Under the pieces are notes generated by a model. That model saw only the letters and a program-made list of their open reading frames with translations. It was not told the DNA's origin and did not search any database. A stretch of DNA of 53,786 bases from Flavobacteriaceae bacterium (lineage in GTDB: Bacteria > Bacteroidota > Bacteroidia > Flavobacteriales > Flavobacteriaceae): assembly GCA_947457255.1 (NCBI GenBank), contig CANGUZ010000010.1:1-53786 (forward strand), in the 5' to 3' direction. The position numbers were made by a program, and so were the translations under genes. Of this stretch, positions 26,264 through 36,237 are shown in pieces (the first letter of the stretch is position 1; each line of letters opens with the position of its first letter).

Positions 26264-27859
26264 ATGATTAAAGTAAATAATAAAAAATGGTTTGTATTAC
26301 TGATTTGTGGGGTAGTATTTTCAGGTCTGTTTGGTTGTAAAGAAATTGCATTTATGGATAAAAAAGTATATACTGAAGAAGAATTGTATCGCCCTAATTT
26401 TCATTTCACACCCAAAAAAGGATGGATGAATGATCCTAACGGGATGTTTTACTACAACGGGTATTACCATCTTTTTTATCAATATTATCCAGATTCAAAT
26501 GTATGGGGACCTATGCATTGGGGTCACGCCATTAGTACCGATATGATAACCTGGACAGAGAAACCCATTGCGCTTTATCCAGACGAAAAAGGCTATATTT
26601 TTTCAGGAAGCGCAGTAGTGGATGTGAAAAACACTTCGGGATTTGGGACCTTAGAAAATCCTCCTATGGTAGCTATGTTTACCTATCACGATATGAAAAA
26701 AGAAAAAGCAGGGGGAAAAAATTATCAATCTCAAGGAATAGCGTATTCTTTAAATGAAGGCTTGACTTGGACTAAATATGAAGCGAATCCAATTATTAAA
26801 AATCCAAACATCAAAGATTTTAGAGATCCTAAAATGACCTGGGATGCCATACATCAACAATGGATAATGGTTTTGGCAGCAGGAGATAAAACGATGTTTT
26901 ACAGGTCTAAAAACCTGAAAGAATGGGAGTTACTTTCAGATTTTGGAAAAGACATCGGAGCTCATGGCGGTGTTTGGGAATGTCCAGATTTTTTTCCGGT
27001 ACTTGTTGAAGGTACAGATGAATACAAATGGGTTATGCTATTAAGCATTAATCCGGGAGGACCAAATGGTGGTTCAGCCACACAATATTTTGTTGGTGAT
27101 TTTGATGGTAAAACCTTTACGTTGGACAAAACCTTTACTAAAGACATCAAAGAGCAAGAGGCACTTTATATTGACTACGGAAGAGATAATTACGCAGGTG
27201 TTACTTGGGCAAATATATCTGAAGTTGATGGAAGGAAATTATTTATTGGATGGATGTCCAATTGGGATTATGCTCAAAAAGTACCTACAGAAAAGTGGAG
27301 AAGCAGTATGACCATTCCAAGAGAATTATCACTTGTAAAAGAGAATGGTCACTATCGTATTGCTTTTCAGCCAGTTCGAGAATTAAAGAATTATATTTCC
27401 AAGACCATTAAAAAAGAAACCCTTAAAATAGATAATGAAACAATAATCACGGATCAATCGTTGGTGGATTTATCTAAAGTAGAGATTCGTTTTACTTTAA
27501 AGGGTTTAAAAAAAGATGTTTATACTTTTTCATTTTCTAATAAATCCAAGAATGCGATACGATTTGGCATCAACACTAAAGATAAATATTTTTTTATAGA
27601 CAGAAAAAACTCGGGTGATTTATCCTTTTCAGATGTTTTTGCGAATACAATTTCAAAAGCTCCGTTTGCCGAAGATTTCGCCACAATTGAAGTCAGGGTA
27701 ATAGTTGACAAAACCTCCATCGAAGTTTTTTACAATAATGGAAAAACAGTAATGACCGAAATATTTTTTCCTGAAAAACCACTGGAAACATTCTCGGTAT
27801 CTAAAGCAAATTTCAATTACGTTATTGAAAATTTAATAATTAACCAACTAAAATTTTAA
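26264..27859 (+). CDS. GH32 beta-fructosidase (levanase/sucrase type), lipoprotein
   Basis: 531 residues with a lipoprotein signal (GLFGC, Cys25). Full GH32 catalytic signature: GWMNDPNG with nucleophile Asp57, FRDP with Asp188, and WECPDFF with Glu239 as acid/base; a C-terminal beta-sandwich follows from about residue 370. It hydrolyses terminal beta-fructofuranosyl residues in fructans, sucrose or raffinose. It lies between the sugar porter (8 bp) and SusC (20 bp) in one operon. Confidence 0.92.
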   Translation: MIKVNNKKWFVLLICGVVFSGLFGCKEIAFMDKKVYTEEELYRPNFHFTPKKGWMNDPNGMFYYNGYYHLFYQYYPDSNVWGPMHWGHAISTDMITWTEKPIALYPDEKGYIFSGSAVVDVKNTSGFGTLENPPMVAMFTYHDMKKEKAGGKNYQSQGIAYSLNEGLTWTKYEANPIIKNPNIKDFRDPKMTWDAIHQQWIMVLAAGDKTMFYRSKNLKEWELLSDFGKDIGAHGGVWECPDFFPVLVEGTDEYKWVMLLSINPGGPNGGSATQYFVGDFDGKTFTLDKTFTKDIKEQEALYIDYGRDNYAGVTWANISEVDGRKLFIGWMSNWDYAQKVPTEKWRSSMTIPRELSLVKENGHYRIAFQPVRELKNYISKTIKKETLKIDNETIITDQSLVDLSKVEIRFTLKGLKKDVYTFSFSNKSKNAIRFGINTKDKYFFIDRKNSGDLSFSDVFANTISKAPFAEDFATIEVRVIVDKTSIEVFYNNGKTVMTEIFFPEKPLETFSVSKANFNYVIENLIINQLKF

Positions 27860-27879
27860 CCTAATTAATTAACTAAATT

Positions 27880-30800
27880 ATGAAACACAAAATTATTCTT
27901 TACCTAATCCTAATGGGGTCCTTTTTTTCTATATCGGCCCAAAATATAGGAATCAAAGGAGTGGTAACTTCTTCCGAAGACGGAATGTCTCTTCCCGGCG
28001 CATCAATAATGGTGTCAGGGACAAATAATGGAACTTCAACAGATCTAGACGGTCAGTTCACGATTACTAATGTTGATAAAAATGCAACTTTAATATTTAG
28101 TTTTACGGGATATGAAACGCAGTCGGTAAAACTTAATGGACAAACAACTTTAAAAATTGCATTAAAAGTAGAGTCTTTAAAACTACAAGAGGTTGTTGTA
28201 ACTGGTTATTCTAAAGAGAAAAAAGCTGATTTAACCGGTGCAGTTACAGTAGTGGAACTAAAACCAATTGTTGGGCAAACAATGAGTTCTGGAAATGCTA
28301 TGCAAGCTTTGCAAGGAAGAGTAGCTGGTTTGAACATTGAAAAATCTGGAGATCCGAGTGGAGCAAGTAGCAGGATTTTAATTAGAGGGGTTAGTACACT
28401 TGGTAATACAGATCCATTGTATGTTATCGATGGTGTTCCTACCACAAGACCAGAGGTTTTTGCTAGTTTGAGTCCAAGTGCTATTTCATCTATTCAAGTA
28501 TTAAAAGATGCTTCGGCTTCCTCTATTTATGGATCTAGAGCTGCCAATGGGGTAATCATTGTTACCACTAAAAATGCTGCAAAAGGTGGAGTAACAAAAG
28601 TATCTTACAGTACAAATGTTTCTATTCTTTCAGAGAAAAAACAACGATACAAAATGCTTAATGCTTTAGACAGAGGAAAAGTGTTATGGCAAGCTTCTGT
28701 TAACGATGGTGCAAGTCCGTCTGGTGGATATGGTGAAATCTATAATTTTGATTGGAATAATGACTTCAGTAATCCAGTATTAAACAGCGTGAGTGTAAAG
28801 CCGTATGTAGGAGGAGACACTAATGTTCCTGCAGGGGACACTGATTGGCAGGATACTATGTACAAAACAGGACTTCTTATCAATAATGATTTATCTGTAT
28901 CTGGAGGATCTGATAAAGCAAATGCAGTATTGAATATGGGGTATTTAGATAATTCCGGGATGCTAAAATACACTAATTATGAGAGATATTCTGCAAGACT
29001 TAATGCCAATTTCAAGTTGTTTAACGATAAGGTAAGATTTGGTGTGAATTCTCAATTTACGCAATCAAACGAAAGAGCTGCTGCTAATGACGTTGGAAAC
29101 GCACCAACACCTGGTTTAGCAATTACCCTTGCGCCAACAATTCCAGTTTACACTGCATCTGGTGATTATGCTGGGCCATTGGGATCCGGTTATTCTGACA
29201 GAAACAATCCTTTACTAATGCAATATTTGAACAGATGGGATAATAGCAAAAAAATGGCTTTGTATGGTAATGTTTTTACTGAAATTGATATTTTGAAAGG
29301 GTTAACCTTTAGAAATAGTGTTGGTATGGATTTTAATGATTACAGCAGAAAAGACATTGAACCAATTGTTAAAAATGGATTTGTTAACCGAAACAACAAT
29401 AGTTTAGCTATGGATACCAATAAATATTCTAGTTTAACCATTTCAAATACTTTAAATTATAATCTTAATGTATCCGAGCATAAATTTGGAATCCTCATTG
29501 GTACTGAATCAACTAAAACGGATTTGAATACGTTGTTTGCACGTGCAGAGGGATTTGCAGTAGAATCAGAATCTTATTATACATTATCTGCAGCTACTGG
29601 AGCTAGAACAAACAATGGAATTTCAACTGGTAGTAGATTACTTTCTCAATTTGGAAAATTTAACTATTCTTTCTCTGACCGATATTTAGCTTCATTCACA
29701 ATTCGTAGAGATGGATCATCAAGATTTGGTCAAGACAATAGATATGGTATTTTTCCAGCGGTTACTGCAGGATGGAGAATAAATAATGAAGAATTCTTTC
29801 AAAATGTAAAAGTAGTTTCTAACTTGAAGCTTCGTGCTGGTTATGGCGAAGTAGGAAATCAATCTATTGGAGATAATGCTCGTTTTGGATTATATGAGGC
29901 TAGATATGGACCAAATCAAAATGTTTACAATCCAGATTTTTTCAACATTTATTATAACGTAGGTACAGCCTATGATTTGAATGGAACTAATACAGGAAAC
30001 TTGTCTTCTGGATTTGTTTCTATACAAGCAGCGAATTCAGGATTAAAATGGGAAACTACCAAAGAGGTTAACGTAGGTTTGGATTTTGGTTTTTTCGGAG
30101 ATAAATTATCAGGATCCTTTGATTATTTCTCAAGAAAGACAGAGGGAATTTTGATTAGACCACCAGTTGCATCTGCTGTTGGAGAAGGACAGCAACGTTT
30201 TGTAAATGGTGCTTCAACTGCAAATAAAGGCTGGGAACTTACGGTAGGATATGCTGATAAATTAGATAATGGATTATCTTTCAATGTTACCACAAATTTT
30301 GGTGCGACTAAAAATAAAATCACTGATTTGCCTGAAGAGGTAAGAGCAGCCTATCCAGGAACTGCAGCTAATTCGATAATTGGGCATTCACAATTCGAAG
30401 TTTTTGGATTTAAAACAGATGGTTTATTCCAAAATCAAGCTGAAATAGATGCACATGCTACTCAAGTAGGTTCTCGATTGGGAGGTATCAAATTTGTCGA
30501 TATCAATGGAGATAATGTGATTAATTCAGATGATAGAACTTTTATTGGCACAACACTTCCAAAATTAGAATACGGTATTAATATTAGTTTAGCGTATAAA
30601 AATATTGATTTCTCCATTTTTGGTTCTGGTGTAGCTGGAAGAGTTGGGGTTGATCCTTATGTTTTTTGGAATAATTTTGTTCAAGGAAGAGATAATGCAG
30701 GGCCAGGAACCTTGAATGCTTGGACACCAACAAATACAAATACTGAGGTACCTTCTCTTTCATTGGCAAACAATGACACACAGACGTCAGATTATATCTT

Positions 30801-31029
30801 AAGAAACAATTCCTATTTCAAACTTAGAAACCTACAAATTGGATATTCATTATCAGATGCCTTAGTTCAAAAATCTGGATTCATTACTAGTTGCAGAATA
30901 TATGCACAAGGGGAAAATTTATTTTGGATTACACCAAAAAAATATATTGGTTCAGATCCAGAACGAACAGATGTTAACAGAATACCAGTACCAACTACCT
31001 ACTCATTGGGTATTAACTTTAATTTTTAA
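27880..31029 (+). CDS. SusC-family TonB-dependent outer-membrane transporter
   Basis: 1049 residues: signal peptide (ending SISAQ), carboxypeptidase-regulatory-like beta-sandwich (about 23-105, GIKGVVTSSEDG), TonB plug (about 115-235, with the SusC-type GRVAGLNIEKSGDPSG and LIRGVSTLGNTDPLYVIDG), then a 22-strand barrel ending in the aromatic YSLGINFNF. With SusD it forms the outer-membrane importer for oligosaccharides, here probably fructo- or raffinose-type. SusD starts 10 bp after its stop. Confidence 0.95.
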   Translation: MKHKIILYLILMGSFFSISAQNIGIKGVVTSSEDGMSLPGASIMVSGTNNGTSTDLDGQFTITNVDKNATLIFSFTGYETQSVKLNGQTTLKIALKVESLKLQEVVVTGYSKEKKADLTGAVTVVELKPIVGQTMSSGNAMQALQGRVAGLNIEKSGDPSGASSRILIRGVSTLGNTDPLYVIDGVPTTRPEVFASLSPSAISSIQVLKDASASSIYGSRAANGVIIVTTKNAAKGGVTKVSYSTNVSILSEKKQRYKMLNALDRGKVLWQASVNDGASPSGGYGEIYNFDWNNDFSNPVLNSVSVKPYVGGDTNVPAGDTDWQDTMYKTGLLINNDLSVSGGSDKANAVLNMGYLDNSGMLKYTNYERYSARLNANFKLFNDKVRFGVNSQFTQSNERAAANDVGNAPTPGLAITLAPTIPVYTASGDYAGPLGSGYSDRNNPLLMQYLNRWDNSKKMALYGNVFTEIDILKGLTFRNSVGMDFNDYSRKDIEPIVKNGFVNRNNNSLAMDTNKYSSLTISNTLNYNLNVSEHKFGILIGTESTKTDLNTLFARAEGFAVESESYYTLSAATGARTNNGISTGSRLLSQFGKFNYSFSDRYLASFTIRRDGSSRFGQDNRYGIFPAVTAGWRINNEEFFQNVKVVSNLKLRAGYGEVGNQSIGDNARFGLYEARYGPNQNVYNPDFFNIYYNVGTAYDLNGTNTGNLSSGFVSIQAANSGLKWETTKEVNVGLDFGFFGDKLSGSFDYFSRKTEGILIRPPVASAVGEGQQRFVNGASTANKGWELTVGYADKLDNGLSFNVTTNFGATKNKITDLPEEVRAAYPGTAANSIIGHSQFEVFGFKTDGLFQNQAEIDAHATQVGSRLGGIKFVDINGDNVINSDDRTFIGTTLPKLEYGINISLAYKNIDFSIFGSGVAGRVGVDPYVFWNNFVQGRDNAGPGTLNAWTPTNTNTEVPSLSLANNDTQTSDYILRNNSYFKLRNLQIGYSLSDALVQKSGFITSCRIYAQGENLFWITPKKYIGSDPERTDVNRIPVPTTYSLGINFNF

Positions 31030-31038
31030 TTAATTATC

Positions 31039-32781
31039 ATGAAGAAATATAATAATATAGTTATCAGCTTCTTGTCAATGCTTTTATTGGCATCGTGTAG
31101 CTCAGATTTTTTAGAATATGAACCAACAGGAGTACTGTCGTCTGAAAATGTGGCGACAGCTACAAATGCGGAAGCACTTGTAAGTGCGGCTTATGCTGCA
31201 ATTGGGAATGACGAAATGGTAGGTCCAATAACGCATCAATGGGTTTATGGAAGTGTACGTTCCGATGATGCCTATAAAGGTGGTGGAGGTCGTGGCGATG
31301 TTGATGTAATTGACCGTTACGAGCAATACAATACTACTATCGCAGATTACGGAGATTGGATGACACCCAAAACATGGACAAATCATTATAAAGCGATCTC
31401 TAGAGCAAATTTTGCATTAACTGTAATAAATTCCATTCCAGATGCGGATTATCCATTAAAAAAAGTGAGACAAGCAGAATTACGTTTTTTAAGAGCACAC
31501 TCTCATTTTATGCTTAAATTGTTGTTTAATAAAGTTCCTTATATCACAGAAGAACTTACTCAAGAAGATATATTAAAAACGTCAAATGATTTGTCAAGTG
31601 ATGCTTTGTGGGACAAAATTGCAACTGATTTTCAATTTGCATTCGATAATTTACAACAAAGTCAAGATCAGGTAGGTAGAGCCGATAAAAATGCTGCCGC
31701 TGCTTATCTTGCAAAATTAAATTTATATCAGGCTTACAAGCAAAATGACGGACATCAGGTAACTAGTATAGATGCTGCAAAATTACAAAAAGTAATAGAT
31801 TATGCAGATAAAGTTACTGGTAACCTTGAACCTGACTTTGGAAATAATTTTTTAGATGGTTATGATAATGGTGCAGAATCAATCTGGGCTGTTCAGTTTT
31901 CGATTAATGATGGTACAAATACAGGAAGAGTAAGTTTTGTTACAGGATTGAATTCTCCTCATGGAACACCTCTTTATGGCTGTTGTGGCTTTCATATGGC
32001 AAGCCAAAATATGGTAAATGCATTTAGAACCGATGCAAATGGCTTACCATTACTTGATACTTTTAATGTTGTAGACATTTTTAGCAGAGTTAATGGTGAT
32101 GGTGATGCTACACTTACTGCAGGAGTTACAATTGACCCAAGGATTGACCATACAGTAGGTATACCTGGAAGACCATTTAAATATAAAAACACATTGAAAA
32201 GCTCTGGAGACATGGTTTATAAATTCAGCTGGGCTAGAGATCCTGGCGTATATGGCTATTTTGGTAATATGAAAGAACAACAATCACCAGATTGTTCTTG
32301 TTACGTAAAAAATGGTCCATTCATCGGGACTTCAAAGAATGTTGATTTTATTAGACTTGCTGACGTGAAATTATTTAAGGCAGAGGCATTAATACAATTG
32401 AATAGATTTAATGAAGCATTGCCAATAATTAACGATATTAGAACAAGAGCCGGTGCGAGCACAACTATGCCTTTAGCGGCGGGAGCATCAAATGTTTACA
32501 AAATTTCAACATATCCTTCCTTTCCATCAAAAGACTACGCTATGAAAGCTTTAATGTTTGAAAGAAGACTAGAATTTGGTATGGAAGGTCCACGATTCTT
32601 TGACTTAGTAAGATGGGGAATTGCAGAACCAGTTTTGAATGCTTATCTTAACAAAGAAAAAATCAAAAGAGATTATCTCTCAAATGCTAAGTTTACAGCA
32701 GGTAGAGATGAATATTATCCGATACCTCAAAGAGAAATTGATTTCACGGGAGGATTATACAAACAAAATCCTGGGTATTAA
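31039..32781 (+). CDS. SusD/RagB-family surface glycan-binding lipoprotein
   Basis: 580 residues with lipoprotein signal LLLASC (Cys20) and SusD features: DFLEYEPTGVLSSENV at the N-terminus, the TPR-like region AELRFLRAHSHFMLKLLF, RLADVKLFKAEALIQLN, the late FERRLEFGMEGPRFFDLVRWG and the C-terminal YYPIPQREID. It is the lid of the SusCD importer. Last gene of the operon by position; a hairpin at 32827-32847 probably ends the transcript. Confidence 0.95.
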   Translation: MKKYNNIVISFLSMLLLASCSSDFLEYEPTGVLSSENVATATNAEALVSAAYAAIGNDEMVGPITHQWVYGSVRSDDAYKGGGGRGDVDVIDRYEQYNTTIADYGDWMTPKTWTNHYKAISRANFALTVINSIPDADYPLKKVRQAELRFLRAHSHFMLKLLFNKVPYITEELTQEDILKTSNDLSSDALWDKIATDFQFAFDNLQQSQDQVGRADKNAAAAYLAKLNLYQAYKQNDGHQVTSIDAAKLQKVIDYADKVTGNLEPDFGNNFLDGYDNGAESIWAVQFSINDGTNTGRVSFVTGLNSPHGTPLYGCCGFHMASQNMVNAFRTDANGLPLLDTFNVVDIFSRVNGDGDATLTAGVTIDPRIDHTVGIPGRPFKYKNTLKSSGDMVYKFSWARDPGVYGYFGNMKEQQSPDCSCYVKNGPFIGTSKNVDFIRLADVKLFKAEALIQLNRFNEALPIINDIRTRAGASTTMPLAAGASNVYKISTYPSFPSKDYAMKALMFERRLEFGMEGPRFFDLVRWGIAEPVLNAYLNKEKIKRDYLSNAKFTAGRDEYYPIPQREIDFTGGLYKQNPGY

Positions 32782-32826
32782 AAACAGGATTCAAAAGAAT
32801 TTGTTTTGGTTAGTAAATTCGGTTTG

Positions 32827-32847
32827 AGGCAAGTATTTTACTTGCCT
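32827..32847 (+). terminator. Hairpin terminator after susD
   Basis: AGGCAAGTA/TACTTGCCT with a 3-base T loop, followed by a T-rich TTAACTTTTAG tail, 46 bp after the susD stop. It suggests that the alpha-galactosidase gene has its own promoter or is reached by partial read-through. Confidence 0.55.
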
Positions 32848-32956
32848 TTAACTTTTAGTATCTAAGCAGACATACTTTTGCTAAGTTTGTTTATTTCCAC
32901 TGTTTTTTATTGGAGTTTTTAAAATAGACACAAAGTAGAATTTTTAAACATAAATC

Positions 32957-35179
32957 ATGAAAGAAATGAGAACCTCCTTTATTAATAAAAAAATGATACC
33001 CCTTTTCGGTTTTATTTTAGGGATATATCATTTGTCAGGACAAACGATAACGGTTCCAATTGCTACCAAAAATAATGTATTGTTGATGCAGACGGACAGC
33101 AATAACAGATTGAGAATCATTTATTTTGGGAAACCTCTTGAAAACGAAAGCGAATATAAAGCTGTTGCAACAGGATATAATTATGATGAATCCAATGCTG
33201 GAATTTATAATTCGTCCTATACGCCTGCAGGGACTTGGAATCTGTCCGAACCTGCCATTCAAGTCAAACACGCAGATGGAAATCCTTCTTTGGAACTGAA
33301 ATACGTGAGTCATAAAAAAGAAATAATTGATGGCAATACTTCTATTACAAGCATTCTTTTGAAAGATCCTGTTTACCCATTTGAGGTTACTTTATTTTAT
33401 AAAGTTTGGACAAAAGAAAATATTATAGAGCAATGGACAGAAATAAAACACAAGGAGAAAAAACCGGTGCTGCTGCAAAAATATGCCTCGGCTAATTTAT
33501 ATTTTGCTGGTAAAGATTTCTATCTCACGAGTTTTCAAGGAGAATATCTTAAAGAGATGCAGCCTATAGAAACTAAACTTATTCAAGGCATTAGAACGGT
33601 AGATTCTAAATTAGGAACACGATCGATGCTTTTGCAAACGCCAAATTTTATGCTGTCTTTTGGAAAGCCCGCTTCAGAAAATGAAGGTAGTGTTATCCTG
33701 GGCCAATTAGCTTGGAGCAGCAATTTTAAACTTGATTTTGAAATTGACTCTCATAAAAACCTTCGACTTATCGCAGGTATTAATCCATTTGCCTCGGAAT
33801 ATTCTCTAGCACCAAACGAAATCTTAAAAACACCATCTTTAATCTATGCTTTATCTAATAATGGAACAGGCGAAGCTAGTAGAAACCTTCATGATTGGGC
33901 AAGAAAATATAGACTTCTTGATGGTCAAGGAGAACGACTTACTTTGTTGAATAATTGGGAAGCGACCTATTTTGATTTTGATGAAAATAAAATAACAAGC
34001 TTGTTCAATGACGCAAAAGATTTGGGTGTCGATCTGTTTTTATTGGACGATGGGTGGTTTGCCAACAAATATCCAAGAAATAATGATGATGCAGGTCTTG
34101 GCGACTGGCAGGAAAATAAAAAGAAACTACCGAGTGGTTTGGGTTATTTGGTAAAGGAAGCCCAAAAAGAAGGAGTAAAATTCGGTATTTGGATTGAACC
34201 TGAAATGGTAAACCCAAAAAGTGAGCTCTATGAAAAGCATCCTGATTGGGTTATAAAACAACCGCAAAGGCCTGAAATTTATTATAGAAATCAAATGGTG
34301 TTGGATTTGTCCAATCCCGAAGTTCAGGATTTTGTTTTTGGAATCGTAGATAACTTATTCGTGAAAAATCCAGAATTGGCCTTTATAAAATGGGATTGCA
34401 ATGCGGTAATTTATAACGCCTATTCTACTTATCTCAACAAAAAAGGATTGCCACAATCTAATTTGTATGTAGATTATACGGAAGGATTGTACAAAGTACT
34501 CCAGCGAATTAGGGCAAAATATCCAAAAGTTCCAATGATGCTATGTTCCGGTGGTGGAGGTCGTGGCGATTATGAATTGCTGAAGTATTTTACAGAATTT
34601 TGGCCAACAGATAACACAGAGCCTTTAGAAAGAATTTTTGTTCAATGGGATTACTCCTATTTTTTTCCTTCCATTGCCGTGGATAATCATGTTACCGATT
34701 GGGGAAAACAGCCGTTGAAATTTAAGGTTGATGTGGCCAGTATGGGCAAATTAGGTTTTGATATTGTAGCAGGTAAATTAAATGCTGAGGACAAATTATT
34801 TTGTAAACAAGCCATAACAAATTACAACTCATTCAAGGACATAGTATGGCACGGCTCAATGTATCGATTGGTCAATCCTCATGAAAATGATATTGCTGCT
34901 TTAATGTATGTAAATCCAGATAAAAGCAAAGCGATTGTTTGTAACTATTTGGTAAATAATAGATACGCTATAACCGCAACAGAGCGACCGGTTGTATTGA
35001 ATGGATTAAATCCAAAGAAAGAATACGCTGTAAAAGAAATTAATTTATATCCAGGTGTACCTTCAACAATTGCTTCGGATAAAGTGTATACAGGAGATTT
35101 TTTGATGAAAGTAGGGTTTAATCCCAATGTTAATTTGAAAAGAACCAGTGTATTGCTGGAGGTAAATGAAGTTCAATAA
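32957..35179 (+). CDS. GH36 alpha-galactosidase
   Basis: 740 residues with a signal peptide (ending HLSGQ). GH36 signatures: NNWEATYFDFDE, LFLLDDGWFANKYPRNND, FGIWIEPEMVNPKSELYEKH, nucleophile Asp480 in FIKWDCN, the CSGGGGRGDYE loop, and acid/base Asp552 in WPTDNTEP. It removes alpha-1,6-galactose from raffinose, stachyose, melibiose or galactomannan side chains. Its presence with two GH32 enzymes points to raffinose-family oligosaccharides, where galactose removal leaves sucrose. The signal peptide places it in the periplasm or at the surface. Confidence 0.92.
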   Translation: MKEMRTSFINKKMIPLFGFILGIYHLSGQTITVPIATKNNVLLMQTDSNNRLRIIYFGKPLENESEYKAVATGYNYDESNAGIYNSSYTPAGTWNLSEPAIQVKHADGNPSLELKYVSHKKEIIDGNTSITSILLKDPVYPFEVTLFYKVWTKENIIEQWTEIKHKEKKPVLLQKYASANLYFAGKDFYLTSFQGEYLKEMQPIETKLIQGIRTVDSKLGTRSMLLQTPNFMLSFGKPASENEGSVILGQLAWSSNFKLDFEIDSHKNLRLIAGINPFASEYSLAPNEILKTPSLIYALSNNGTGEASRNLHDWARKYRLLDGQGERLTLLNNWEATYFDFDENKITSLFNDAKDLGVDLFLLDDGWFANKYPRNNDDAGLGDWQENKKKLPSGLGYLVKEAQKEGVKFGIWIEPEMVNPKSELYEKHPDWVIKQPQRPEIYYRNQMVLDLSNPEVQDFVFGIVDNLFVKNPELAFIKWDCNAVIYNAYSTYLNKKGLPQSNLYVDYTEGLYKVLQRIRAKYPKVPMMLCSGGGGRGDYELLKYFTEFWPTDNTEPLERIFVQWDYSYFFPSIAVDNHVTDWGKQPLKFKVDVASMGKLGFDIVAGKLNAEDKLFCKQAITNYNSFKDIVWHGSMYRLVNPHENDIAALMYVNPDKSKAIVCNYLVNNRYAITATERPVVLNGLNPKKEYAVKEINLYPGVPSTIASDKVYTGDFLMKVGFNPNVNLKRTSVLLEVNEVQ

Positions 35180-35268
35180 TTCAAATTCGATATAATTTAT
35201 TTTTGATATTGGGCAAAAGATAAAATGTGTAAATTTGATGTAAATCAAAATATAAAATAATATAACGT

Positions 35269-35295
35269 GAGCTTGCAGGTCATTTTTGCAAGCTC
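35269..35295 (+). terminator. Hairpin between the alpha-galactosidase and fructokinase genes
   Basis: GAGCTTGCA/TGCAAGCTC, nine base pairs around a 9-nt loop, followed by TTAATTTTG. It ends 15 bp before the fructokinase ATG, so it may be a terminator or attenuator, or may affect access to the start codon. Confidence 0.5.
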
Positions 35296-35310
35296 TTAAT
35301 TTTGAGGATT

Positions 35311-36237
35311 ATGAAAACGAAAAAAAAGTTTAGTGCAGTTTGCTTTGGCGAAGTCTTATGGGATGTGTTTCCTTCCCACAAAAAGGTTGGTGGAGCGCCT
35401 TTGAATGTGGCATTAAGAATGAAGGAATTAGGTGTTGAATCCACAATTATAAGCCGCGTTGGTTTAGACGAAGATGGAGATGAAATACTATCATATATTA
35501 ATAATCAGAATGTCAGTTCCGCTTCAATACAAGTTGGAGAGGACTATAAAACCGGAGTTGTTAATGTAATGATTAATGAAAAAGGGAATGCTTCTTATGA
35601 TATTCTCTATCCTTCTTCTTGGGATAAAATCACACTTACTAATGAAATGATTAAAAAGGTTTCCGAATCTGATGTCTTTATTTTTGGAAGCTTAATCTGC
35701 AGGGATGAAACTTCTAGGACAACCTTGTATTCTTTATTAGATAAAGCTAAATATAAAGTTTTAGATGCCAATTTAAGAGCGCCATATTTTACTATGGAGG
35801 TTCTTAATGAATTGATGTCAAAGGCGAATTTTATAAAATTGAATGATGAAGAGCTATGGGAATTAAGCCGAAAATTAGAATCTCCATTTAATTCTTTTGA
35901 GCAGAACATCAAATTCATAGCTGAAAAAACAAACACAAAACAAGTCTGTGTTACTAAGGGAGCTTTTGGAGCAGTTTTGTATTACGACGATAAGTTTTAT
36001 TATAATAGTGGGTATTTTATAAAAGTGGTGGATACCGTTGGTGCTGGGGATTCATTTTTAGCAACTTTAATTGTTCGATTATTGAATGGAAAATCACCTC
36101 AGAAATCTTTAAATTATGCATGTGCTGTGGGAGCATTAGTTGCAGGTCATGAGGGAGCAAATCCTATGATTTCAAATACAGAAATTAAAAAATATATGAT
36201 GCTTGAAGAGATAGTAAAACATCAGAATAAAGAATAA
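35311..36237 (+). CDS. PfkB-family carbohydrate kinase (probable fructokinase)
   Basis: 308 residues from ATG 35311; an in-frame TTG at 35302 is less likely. Ribokinase-fold signatures: FGEVLWDVFPSHKKVGGAPLNVA at the N-terminus and the catalytic DTVGAGDSF near the C-terminus. Fructokinases of this group phosphorylate fructose to fructose-6-phosphate in the cytoplasm, which completes the route from GH32 cleavage and MFS uptake. Substrate is inferred from context; other PfkB sugars cannot be excluded. Confidence 0.88.
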   Translation: MKTKKKFSAVCFGEVLWDVFPSHKKVGGAPLNVALRMKELGVESTIISRVGLDEDGDEILSYINNQNVSSASIQVGEDYKTGVVNVMINEKGNASYDILYPSSWDKITLTNEMIKKVSESDVFIFGSLICRDETSRTTLYSLLDKAKYKVLDANLRAPYFTMEVLNELMSKANFIKLNDEELWELSRKLESPFNSFEQNIKFIAEKTNTKQVCVTKGAFGAVLYYDDKFYYNSGYFIKVVDTVGAGDSFLATLIVRLLNGKSPQKSLNYACAVGALVAGHEGANPMISNTEIKKYMMLEEIVKHQNKE

